Positions 1 to 5,158 of a stretch of DNA of 5,158 bases are shown here, one piece after another. Both the position numbers and the translations under genes were made by a program. Numbering within the stretch: the first letter of the stretch is position 1; each line of letters starts with the position of its first letter. The notes under the pieces are model-generated. The model had not been told where the DNA came from, ran no database searches, and saw only the letters and a program-made list of their open reading frames with translations. Origin of the DNA: an uncultured Collinsella sp. (GTDB lineage: Bacteria > Actinomycetota > Coriobacteriia > Coriobacteriales > Coriobacteriaceae); NCBI GenBank assembly GCA_934630375.1, contig CAKTVQ010000049.1, positions 1 to 5,158 of the forward strand, written 5' to 3'.

Positions 1-35
1 GGTCTGAGAAGTGGGCTTCGCGAACTTCTCAGACC
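1..35. repeat. Palindromic hairpin repeat, copy A
   Basis: Perfect 12-bp arms (1-12 and 24-35) flank an 11-base loop, GGGCTTCGCGA. The inner 27 bases (5-31) are identical to the reverse complement of 196-222, so this is one copy of a repeated element whose second copy lies in the other orientation. Outside the core the arms differ from copy B (GGTC/GACC here) yet still pair with each other. No T-tract follows, so it does not look like an intrinsic terminator. The left arm starts at the window edge, so the stem may be longer than seen. Its function is unknown. Confidence 0.85.
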
Positions 36-56
36 AAGGCAACCCGCCCGGAGGCG

Positions 57-98
57 GCCCTCTCGACCGTTTCGATATGCGGGGGCTGATTCTTTTTT
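57..98 (+). terminator. Weak candidate terminator hairpin with T-tract
   Basis: Bases 57-62 can pair with 81-86 (one G-T wobble) and, inside that, TCGA at 63-66 with TCGA at 72-75. A run of six T follows at 93-98. The six-base gap between stem and T-run and the bulged stem make this a poor intrinsic terminator. It could end transcription of a gene to the left of the window, or it may be chance. Confidence 0.2.
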
Positions 99-172
99 AT
101 GTAATGGGGACTTTGCTGATGCTGCCCCGGAGACCGCGCATCTGACTTTGGCCAGCCCGAAACACATCGCCG

Positions 173-245
173 GGGCCGGGGAGCCTGTCTTGTTTTGAGA
201 AGTTCGCGAAGCCCACTTCTCAAAACAAGACAGGCTCCCCGGCCC
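173..245. repeat. Long perfect palindrome, repeat copy B
   Basis: Two perfect 31-bp arms (173-203 and 215-245) flank an 11-base loop, TCGCGAAGCCC, which is the reverse complement of the loop in copy A. The inner 27 bases (196-222) are the shared core. The outer 23 bp of each arm are specific to this copy and pair without a mismatch. As RNA this would be a very stable hairpin, and as DNA it could form a cruciform. Neither side carries a T-tract directly after the stem, so simple Rho-independent termination is not supported. I recognise no named repeat family (REP, ERIC or similar). A mobile or recombination-derived short palindromic element is an inference. Confidence 0.9.
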
Positions 246-409
246 TCGTCCGTATGTTCTTCCGCTGAGCGAGCGAGACCTCGGACGTTTTTTCGGATGG
301 ACTGTCGATGCCCTTCGCTGTAGAGGCGGGCTGCGGGCAATCCGCTCCAATGTTTCCAAATGAATACGCTGTGAGCCGTGAGAGACGATTCTCCCCGCAA
401 GCACTCTAG
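246..409. other. Non-coding stretch between palindrome and his promoter region
   Basis: No supported gene lies here. On the + strand a 33-codon ATG frame runs 308-409 with no convincing ribosome binding site. On the - strand an open frame runs from a TTG at 400 down to 29, straight through both palindromes. Neither resembles a protein I know. The candidate terminator at 247-293 is the only structured signal found in it. The stretch may be leftover or repeated sequence, but nothing inside the window decides that. Confidence 0.4.
247..293 (+). terminator. Candidate intrinsic terminator upstream of the his operon
   Basis: CGTCCG (247-252) pairs perfectly with CGGACG (282-287), and six T follow at once (288-293). 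The 29-base interior can fold further: CGCT (263-266) with AGCG (272-275), and TCT (258-260) with AGA (276-278). A stem closed right at a T6 run is the usual form of a Rho-independent terminator. It would stop + strand transcripts entering from the left before the his promoter region. The internal loops weaken it. It begins two bases after the big palindrome, so the two could act as one structured 3' end. Confidence 0.4.
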
Positions 410-420
410 TATGCTAAAGT
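410..420 (+). promoter_or_regulatory. Candidate -10 region of the his operon promoter
   Basis: The A/T-rich patch TATGCTAAAGT stands out in G+C-rich DNA about 70 bases before the first gene. Two readings are possible: TATGCT at 410-415 (4 of 6 to TATAAT), or an extended -10 form with TG at 412-413 and TAAAGT at 415-420 (4 of 6). No good -35 hexamer sits at 16-18 bases upstream; GATTCT at 387-392 is at the right distance for the first reading but matches poorly. If used, transcription would start near the foot of the 424-455 hairpin. Confidence 0.35.
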
Positions 421-423
421 ACC

Positions 424-455
424 CAGAAGACCGGCGGAGCTATGCCGGTCTTCTG
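424..455 (+). promoter_or_regulatory. Perfect leader hairpin ahead of hisZ-hisG
   Basis: Bases 424-435 pair perfectly with 444-455 (12 bp, G+C-rich inner end) around the 8-base loop GGAGCTAT. The 3' side continues CTCTATATG without a T-run, so termination is doubtful. It lies 20 bases before the hisZ-hisG ribosome binding site and does not cover it. Possible roles are an attenuator-like element, a protein-binding site, or a 5' stabiliser of the operon mRNA. I see neither a T-box antiterminator motif nor a histidine-rich leader peptide. Confidence 0.55.
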
Positions 456-475
456 CTCTATATGAAACACAGCAT

Positions 476-482
476 GAGGAGG
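476..482 (+). promoter_or_regulatory. Ribosome binding site of hisZ-hisG
   Basis: GAGGAGG lies 8 bases before the ATG at 491, a near-ideal Shine-Dalgarno sequence. This supports 491 as the start. Confidence 0.85.
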
Positions 483-490
483 CTCACCAG

Positions 491-2206
491 ATGACGGCCA
501 CACCGTGGGGATTCCGGGACATATTGCCCGAGGAGGCTCAGGCGCGCGAGGAGATTGCGCTGACGGTGAAGGGCTGCTTCAGGGAGCATCATTACCTTCC
601 GGTCGAGACGCCGCTGCTCGAGGACAAGGGTTCGCTTGAGGAAGGCGGCCGCATCGCGGACACGCCGTTTAAGCTCTTTGACGACGACGGGCGTCTGTTG
701 GTGGTCCGCCCCGACAACACACTACCGATCGTGCGCCTGGTTTCGACCCGCATGCGCGCGGCCGACCTGCCCCTGCGCCTGCGCTATGAGGCGCCGGTGG
801 TTCGCGAGTGCCAGCGCAACGCCGGTGGCTCGCGCCAGTTTACACAGCTGGGCTTTGAGCTTATCGGTGCGGGCGATACCGCGGGCGATGTCGAGATTGT
901 CTCGCTGGTCGCCGAGGCCGTGCGTGAGCTGGCACTTCCCGATGCGCGCATCATCGCAGGCAGCGTGCGTCCTTTTAAGGAATTGCTCGCGGTATGCGAG
1001 GATCGTGAGCTGGCTGCCGAGGCCCTGCGCTGCGTGCACGCCAACGACTTTGTGGGCCTCGATGCCCGCGTGGCGGCAAGCGCCGAGTCCGATGCCGTCA
1101 AGGCCGCCATTAGCGAGTTGCCGCGTCTGCACGGCGGTGCCGAGGTACTCGACCGCGTGGACGCGCTGCTGGAGGCCGCCGGTATCGTCGCGCCGCTGAC
1201 GCGCGAGCTGCGTGCCCTGGTCGAGGGCCTGGCACCCGAGGACGCCCAGGTGCTGTCGTTCGACTTCTCCATCATGAACTCGTTCGATTACTACACGGGC
1301 CTGGTCTTTAAGGCCTATGCCGGCGGCTTGCCCGATCCGGTCGGTTCGGGCGGACGCTATGACTCCATCTTTACCGGCGCATTTGGCGCCGGTATCGAGG
1401 TGCCGGCGGCGGGCTTCGCCTTTTCGCTCGAGCGCCTGGAGGCCGCGCGCACCTCGGCCGAGGATGCCGCTTCCGATGGCGACCACGCCGTGGGTCGTGG
1501 CGCCGAGGGCCCGCTGCGCATCGCCGTGCCCAAGGGCTCGCTTAAGGCCGACACGCTCGACGTGCTCGAGGCCGCGGGTCTGGACGTCTCTGAGCTGCGC
1601 GACCCCGGCCGTCACCTGATCGTGCGCGGTCGCGACACGCGTGCCGGCGAGGGCGCGGTCGGCGATATCGAGTTTGTCATCGTGCGACCCAGCGATGCAC
1701 CCGCCTTTGTGGGTTGCGGTGGTGCCGACTGCGGCATCTGCGGCTGGGACTCGCTCATCGAAGCCGACCTCAACTTGCTGCAGCTGGTCGATTTGGGCTA
1801 CGGCCTGTGCACCTTTATTGAGGCGGAGCCCGCATGGCGCGCCGGTCAGGCCGAGCGCAACTACGCCCGTCGCGGATCGCTTCGCGTGGCCACCAAGTAC
1901 CCGCGCATCGCGAGTGCCTGGTATGCCGAGCGCGGTGTGAACGCCGACATCGTTTCGCTGCACGGCAACATCGAGCTGGGACCCATCGTCGGCATGACCG
2001 ATCGCATCGTGGACATTACCGCCACGGGTGCCACGCTGCGCGACAACGACTTGGTCATCACCGGCCGCATCATGGACTGCACGGCCCGCTTCTTTGTCAA
2101 TCCGGGTGCCGCGCGCCTGGATCCGCGCGTACGCAATCTGGCAGATCGCCTGGCCGCGGCCGTTAAGGACAAGCATTTTGAGCCCGTCGCGGGCTCGGCA
2201 CAATAG
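491..2206 (+). CDS. hisZ-hisG: HisZ-HisG fusion: ATP phosphoribosyltransferase, regulatory plus catalytic
   Basis: This 571-residue cytoplasmic enzyme should catalyse step 1 of histidine synthesis, joining PRPP and ATP to give phosphoribosyl-ATP. Residues 1 to about 320 are HisZ, a histidyl-tRNA synthetase-like domain without an anticodon-binding domain. Visible motifs are GFRDILP (7-13), RPDNT (73-77), QFTQLGFELIG (116-126), FDYYTG (265-270), GGRYD (287-291) and GFAFSLERL (308-316). Where HisRS has the Arg of RGLDYY there is Asn263, which fits a non-aminoacylating paralog. A loose Ala/Asp/Gly linker (about 318-340) follows. Residues about 341-562 are short-form HisG: AVPKGSL (345-351), GGADCGICGWD (410-420), ATKYPRIA (467-474), and the PRPP loop around DITATGATLRDNDL (508-521). 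The long-form C-terminal regulatory domain is absent, so histidine feedback probably acts through HisZ. The two are usually separate genes whose products assemble as a hetero-octamer; here one frame joins them. GAGGAGG 8 bases upstream fixes the start. Confidence 0.93.
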   Translation: MTATPWGFRDILPEEAQAREEIALTVKGCFREHHYLPVETPLLEDKGSLEEGGRIADTPFKLFDDDGRLLVVRPDNTLPIVRLVSTRMRAADLPLRLRYEAPVVRECQRNAGGSRQFTQLGFELIGAGDTAGDVEIVSLVAEAVRELALPDARIIAGSVRPFKELLAVCEDRELAAEALRCVHANDFVGLDARVAASAESDAVKAAISELPRLHGGAEVLDRVDALLEAAGIVAPLTRELRALVEGLAPEDAQVLSFDFSIMNSFDYYTGLVFKAYAGGLPDPVGSGGRYDSIFTGAFGAGIEVPAAGFAFSLERLEAARTSAEDAASDGDHAVGRGAEGPLRIAVPKGSLKADTLDVLEAAGLDVSELRDPGRHLIVRGRDTRAGEGAVGDIEFVIVRPSDAPAFVGCGGADCGICGWDSLIEADLNLLQLVDLGYGLCTFIEAEPAWRAGQAERNYARRGSLRVATKYPRIASAWYAERGVNADIVSLHGNIELGPIVGMTDRIVDITATGATLRDNDLVITGRIMDCTARFFVNPGAARLDPRVRNLADRLAAAVKDKHFEPVAGSAQ

Positions 2207-2311
2207 CGCGAGCGCGCACGGGCGCCCCAACGTACGGGCTGCGGGTCGATTGGCGCCGCCGCCCGGCCTCTCGTTTTTCGAACACAACCTCGACCGATAG
2301 GGGATACCGAT
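2207..2311 (+). other. Gap between hisZ-hisG and hisD with G+C-rich hairpin
   Basis: This is the only sizeable gap inside the operon. Bases 2235-2244 can pair with 2256-2265 (10 bp, one mismatch), and five T follow at 2274-2278, eight bases past the stem. It could be a leaky terminator or an mRNA processing/stability site that sets hisD output apart from hisZ-hisG, but the stem-to-T distance is poor. The hisD ribosome binding site, AGGGG at 2299-2303, lies at its end, 8 bases before the ATG. Confidence 0.35.
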
Positions 2312-3748
2312 ATGAAGACCATCAAGCTTGCTCCCGGTGAGCGCCTCGTCACCAACCAGCTCAACCGCAAGGGTGTGCTGCCGCAAAACATCGTCGACGC
2401 CGTCCGCGATATCGTGGCCAACGTGCGCGCCAACGGCGATGCCGCGGTGCGCGATTACTGCCAGCGTTTTGACGGTGTCGAGCTGCAGAGCTTCCGTCTG
2501 CCGCAGGAGCAGATCGATGCCGCGCTCGAAGGCCTCGACCCGGCTTTTGTCGCCGCGCTCGAGAAAGCCGCGCGTCAGATTCGCGAGTTCCACCAGCGCG
2601 AGGTCGAGCAGAGCTGGTTTACCACGCGCCCGGACGGCACGATGCTCGGCGTTAAGGTGACCCCGCTCGCGGCGGCTGGCATCTACGTGCCGGGCGGTCG
2701 CGCGCAGTATCCCTCCACCGTGCTCATGAATGCCATTCCCGCCAAGGTCGCCGGCGTCAAACGCGTGGTCATGGTGACCCCGCCGCAAAAGGACGGCCTT
2801 ATCAGCCCCTACACGCTCGCCGCGGCCAAGCTCGGCGGCGTGGACGAGATCTATATGGTGGGCGGCGCCCAGGCCGTGGCCGCGCTGGCGTACGGTACCG
2901 AGACCATTCCGCGTGTCGACAAGATTACCGGCCCGGGCAACGCCTTTGTCGCTGCGGCCAAGCAGATTGTTTCGGGCGATGTGGGCATCGACATGGTCGC
3001 CGGCCCCTCCGAGGTCTGCGTGCTGGCCGACGCCACGGCCAAGCCTATGGTGGTCGCGGCCGACCTGATGGCCCAGGCTGAGCACGATCCGCTGGCGGCC
3101 TGCTATCTCGTGACCTGCGACGAGCAGTTTGCGCGCGAGGTCGAGGCAGGTATCGACATTCTGGTAGCGCAGTCCCCACGCGCCGAGATCACGCGCGCCT
3201 CGCTCGATAACGAGGGCACCATCGTGGTGGCCGCCGACATGGCTGCCGCCGTCGAGGCTGTGAACACCGTGGCACCCGAACACCTTGAGCTGCACTGCAA
3301 GGACGCGATGGGCCTGCTCGGCGGCATTCGCAACGCCGGCGCCATCTTTGTGGGCGCTTGGAGTTCCGAGCCGCTCGGCGATTACGTCGCCGGCCCCAAC
3401 CACACGCTGCCGACCGGCGGCACGGCCATGTTCTCCAACCCGCTTTCGGTCGAAGAGTTCGTTAAGCGCTCGAGCGTCATTTGCTATACGCCCGAGGGCC
3501 TGCTCTCCGACGCTCCCGCTACGCAGCGCCTGGCCGAGGCCGAGGGCCTGTGGGCACACGCGCTTTCCGCCGCTCTGCGCCGCCGTGTGCTGGAGCAGGG
3601 CGAGGATGCCGTGAGTGCCGAGTCTCTGGCCGCGGCCGACCTGACCAAGGTCGCCTGGCCGGGCGATGCGACCGCGACGGTCGCCGAGGGCGTGGACCTG
3701 GCGGCGGCTGCGGGCGAGGATGGCGCCCCGACCGGCAAGGAGGCCTAA
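2312..3748 (+). CDS. hisD: Histidinol dehydrogenase
   Basis: Zinc- and NAD-dependent cytoplasmic enzyme that oxidises L-histidinol twice, through histidinal, to L-histidine: the last two steps of the pathway. The 478 residues align by eye along the whole family. Visible marks are GIYVPGGR (123-130), [14 protein letters not shown] (183-196), KITGPGN (204-210), GPSEV (231-235), Gln255 and His258 in AQAEHD, the catalytic pair Glu323-His324 in APEHLEL, and Asp357 plus His364 in [13 protein letters not shown]. His416 in AHA completes the zinc set (Gln255, His258, Asp357, His416), spaced as in E. coli Q259/H262/D360/H419. Family members are usually about 430 residues; here some 45 extra Ala/Glu/Asp-rich residues follow the usual end (about 434-478) and look disordered. 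The ribosome binding site of hisC is encoded by its last codons. AGGGG 8 bases upstream supports the start. Confidence 0.97.
   Translation: MKTIKLAPGERLVTNQLNRKGVLPQNIVDAVRDIVANVRANGDAAVRDYCQRFDGVELQSFRLPQEQIDAALEGLDPAFVAALEKAARQIREFHQREVEQSWFTTRPDGTMLGVKVTPLAAAGIYVPGGRAQYPSTVLMNAIPAKVAGVKRVVMVTPPQKDGLISPYTLAAAKLGGVDEIYMVGGAQAVAALAYGTETIPRVDKITGPGNAFVAAAKQIVSGDVGIDMVAGPSEVCVLADATAKPMVVAADLMAQAEHDPLAACYLVTCDEQFAREVEAGIDILVAQSPRAEITRASLDNEGTIVVAADMAAAVEAVNTVAPEHLELHCKDAMGLLGGIRNAGAIFVGAWSSEPLGDYVAGPNHTLPTGGTAMFSNPLSVEEFVKRSSVICYTPEGLLSDAPATQRLAEAEGLWAHALSAALRRRVLEQGEDAVSAESLAAADLTKVAWPGDATATVAEGVDLAAAAGEDGAPTGKEA
3737..3743 (+). promoter_or_regulatory. Ribosome binding site of hisC inside the hisD end
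   Basis: AAGGAGG lies 6 bases before the ATG at 3750. It settles that start over an ATG in the same frame at 3666, deep in hisD, which would add 28 low-complexity Arg/Ala/Pro residues. Its position within the last hisD codons suggests coupled translation. Confidence 0.85.
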
Positions 3749-3749
3749 C

Positions 3750-4865
3750 ATGGCCGAGCTGACACCTCGCATGAAGGAGCTCGTCCAGCCCTACTTGGTC
3801 GGCATTGAGCCCTACGATCCCAACTTTACACCCACGCGCATCAACCTTTCGGCAAACGAGAACACCTATCCCGTGCCGGTCGGCGTGCGCGAGGCGGTTG
3901 ATGCGGCGCTTACCGCCACACCGCTCAACCGCTATCCCGATCCCATGTCCAACGACCTGCGCGACGAGCTGGCCGCCTGGCATGGCGTGACGCGCGAGAA
4001 TATCTGCGTGGGCAACGGCGGCGACGAGCTGCTCTATAACTACCTGCTGGCGTTTGGCGGCGCGGGGCGGACCCTGCTCAACTGTCCGCCGTGCTTTAGC
4101 GAGTATGCGTTCTTTGCATCGCTCTGTCAGACCGAGGTGCGCGACGTGTGGCGCGACCCCGCGACCTTTGAGCTCGACCAGGCAGCTGTGCTCGCGGCCG
4201 CACCCGGGTGCAACCTTGCGATCGTGACCTCGCCCAACAATCCCACGGGCGATGTGGCGCCGCTCGACTTTGTCGCTGCCCTGTGCGATGCGTGCCCCGG
4301 CATGGTGATGGTCGACGAGGCCTACGTTGAGTTTGCCGACGATTCGTTTGGCGCGGCCACCACGGCACAGGGACTTATCGCCGAGCATCCCAACCTGGTG
4401 ATTCTGCATACGCTGTCCAAGGCGTTTGGCGCCGCCGGCACGCGTCTGGGCTATGTGATCGCGGCGTCCGAGGTCATCGACGTGTTCGCGGCGATTCGCC
4501 AGATCTACTCGGTCAACGTGCTGAGCCAGGCCGCAGCGCTTGCCTGCGTGCGTGCCCGCGATGCATACGCGCCCGTGGTGGCGCAGGTTGCATCCGAGCG
4601 CGAGCGCGAGCTGTGCGCCCTGCGCGCAATGGCTGCCGAGGGCCTGCCCGTGGAGGTATGGCCGAGCGCGGCGAATTTTGTGCTCGCGCGCACGCCGCAT
4701 GCCACGCGCGTGCGCGAGCGTCTGCGCGACGAGTATTCAATTTTGGTGCGCGACTTTAGCTACGCGCCGGGGCTCGCGGACTGTCTGCGCATTACCGTGG
4801 GTACCCCGCAGGAAAACGACGAGGTGCTGGCCGCGTTTGCCGCGCTGGTGAAGGAGGAGATGTAG
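3750..4865 (+). CDS. hisC: Histidinol-phosphate aminotransferase
   Basis: PLP-dependent fold-type I aminotransferase, cytoplasmic, that moves the amino group of glutamate onto imidazole-acetol phosphate to give L-histidinol phosphate. The 371 residues are a normal length for HisC. Visible marks are SANENTYPVP (34-43), RYPDP (61-65), GNGGDELL (88-95), SPNNPTG (161-167), MVDEAYVEF (187-195) with Asp189 and Tyr192 for PLP contact, TLSKAFGAAGTRLGY (221-235) with Lys224 as the Schiff-base lysine and Arg232 for the PLP phosphate, and Arg347 in CLRITVGT for the substrate carboxylate. It starts one base after the hisD stop and ends directly against hisB, so it is cotranscribed and probably translationally coupled. 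Related aminotransferases such as CobD are possible by fold, but the his operon setting makes HisC the clear choice. Confidence 0.96.
   Translation: MAELTPRMKELVQPYLVGIEPYDPNFTPTRINLSANENTYPVPVGVREAVDAALTATPLNRYPDPMSNDLRDELAAWHGVTRENICVGNGGDELLYNYLLAFGGAGRTLLNCPPCFSEYAFFASLCQTEVRDVWRDPATFELDQAAVLAAAPGCNLAIVTSPNNPTGDVAPLDFVAALCDACPGMVMVDEAYVEFADDSFGAATTAQGLIAEHPNLVILHTLSKAFGAAGTRLGYVIAASEVIDVFAAIRQIYSVNVLSQAAALACVRARDAYAPVVAQVASERERELCALRAMAAEGLPVEVWPSAANFVLARTPHATRVRERLRDEYSILVRDFSYAPGLADCLRITVGTPQENDEVLAAFAALVKEEM
4851..4857 (+). promoter_or_regulatory. Ribosome binding site of hisB inside the hisC end
   Basis: AAGGAGG lies 8 bases before the ATG at 4866 and encodes part of the last hisC residues (KEEM). 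This supports the hisB start and coupling to hisC. Confidence 0.85.
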
Positions 4866-5158
4866 ATGGACCGCTATGCCGAGGTAACCCGCAAAACGGG
4901 CGAGACCGACATTGTCGTAAAGCTCGATCTGGACGGATCCGGCGTGTGCGATATCTCGACCGGTGTGCCGTTTTTCGACCACATGCTCAACGCTTTTGGC
5001 CGCCATGGTCTGTTCGATCTGACGGTGCACGCGGTGGGCGACGTCGAGGTCGATGCGCATCACACCGTCGAGGACACGGGTATTGTGCTGGGCGAGGCGT
5101 TTTGCCAGGCGCTGGGCGACAAGGCGGGCATTACGCGCTTTGCCGACGCGGCGATCGC
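4866..5158 (+). CDS. hisB: Imidazoleglycerol-phosphate dehydratase, 5' part cut by window end
   Basis: Manganese-dependent cytoplasmic enzyme that dehydrates imidazoleglycerol phosphate to imidazole-acetol phosphate, the substrate HisC uses next. About 97 residues are visible out of roughly 190-200 expected. The reading begins [16 protein letters not shown] and carries the family's metal-binding histidine motifs: [13 protein letters not shown] (36-48, with His39 and His47) and [15 protein letters not shown] (63-77, with His65, His66, Glu69 and Glu77). It appears to be the single-function form: it begins directly with the dehydratase domain, with no N-terminal histidinol-phosphatase domain as in the E. 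coli bifunctional HisB. A separate histidinol-phosphate phosphatase must then exist elsewhere. Its ATG touches the hisC stop with no gap. The frame is open to the window edge, so this is truncation by the window and not a broken gene. Confidence 0.96.
   Translation, partial: MDRYAEVTRKTGETDIVVKLDLDGSGVCDISTGVPFFDHMLNAFGRHGLFDLTVHAVGDVEVDAHHTVEDTGIVLGEAFCQALGDKAGITRFADAAI

Noticed and set aside
77..145. 22-codon + strand frame reading MRGLILFYVMGTLLMLPRRPRI, a possible small hydrophobic peptide
   Set aside because: The only purine-rich site (GGAGG at 50-54) is 22 bases from the ATG, too far. Short hydrophobic frames arise by chance in T-rich patches.
173..245. The large palindrome as a Rho-independent terminator
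   Set aside because: Neither strand has a T-run following the stem.
1..245. CRISPR array
   Set aside because: Only two copies, in opposite orientation and with no regular spacer length.
29..400. 123-codon - strand frame starting at TTG
   Set aside because: It runs through both palindromes, starts at a TTG without a convincing ribosome binding site, and its product resembles nothing I know.
395..490. T-box riboswitch or classical histidine-codon attenuator
   Set aside because: No T-box antiterminator motif (GGTGGNACC type), no run of His codons, and no terminator with a T-tract before the first gene.
491..1450. The N-terminal domain as histidyl-tRNA synthetase (HisS)
   Set aside because: It lacks the anticodon-binding domain, the Arg of the RGLDYY motif is replaced by Asn, and it is fused to HisG in a his operon, all pointing to HisZ.
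3666..3749. Longer hisC starting at the ATG at 3666
   Set aside because: It would overlap hisD by 83 bases and add Arg/Ala/Pro-rich residues typical of an out-of-frame reading. AAGGAGG sits 6 bases before 3750 and the protein from there matches normal HisC length.
722..3772. 1016-codon open frame on the - strand opposite hisZ-hisG and hisD
   Set aside because: It lies antisense to two clearly conserved enzymes, spans their intergenic gap, and its product is low-complexity and rich in Gly, Ala, His and Arg, as expected from the mirror frame of G+C-rich codons. No family motif is visible.

Overview
The window holds the 5' part of a histidine biosynthesis operon, read left to right on the + strand, behind about 490 bases of non-coding, palindrome-rich DNA. 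The protein-coding part is high in G+C with strong G/C preference at third codon positions, good purine-rich ribosome binding sites and very tight gene packing. Together with a HisZ-dependent short-form HisG, this suggests a high-GC Gram-positive. A gut Coriobacteriia member such as Collinsella is my best guess, but it rests on general impression, not on a marker gene.

Region 1-490 has no gene I can support. It holds two hairpin palindromes (1-35 and 173-245). They share an identical 27-bp core in opposite orientation, but their outer stem arms differ and are self-complementary in each copy. Next come a candidate intrinsic terminator (247-293), a weak candidate promoter (about 410-420), and a perfect 12-bp leader hairpin (424-455) just ahead of the first ribosome binding site.

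Region 491-5158 is the operon. A single ORF (491-2206) encodes HisZ fused to short-form HisG, joining the regulatory and catalytic subunits of ATP phosphoribosyltransferase (pathway step 1). After a 105-base gap comes hisD (2312-3748, histidinol dehydrogenase, last two steps), then hisC (3750-4865, histidinol-phosphate aminotransferase) one base later, then hisB (4866 onward, imidazoleglycerol-phosphate dehydratase) with no gap. The window edge cuts hisB at about residue 97. The remaining his genes probably lie downstream, but that is inference.

The genes act in one cytoplasmic pathway: HisZ-HisG commits PRPP and ATP, HisB and HisC work on imidazole intermediates, and HisD makes histidine. 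The operon is ordinary metabolism. The points that stand out are the HisZ-HisG fusion, the paired palindromes upstream, and a C-terminal extension on HisD. I found no sign of a defence, CRISPR, phage or otherwise novel multi-gene system.
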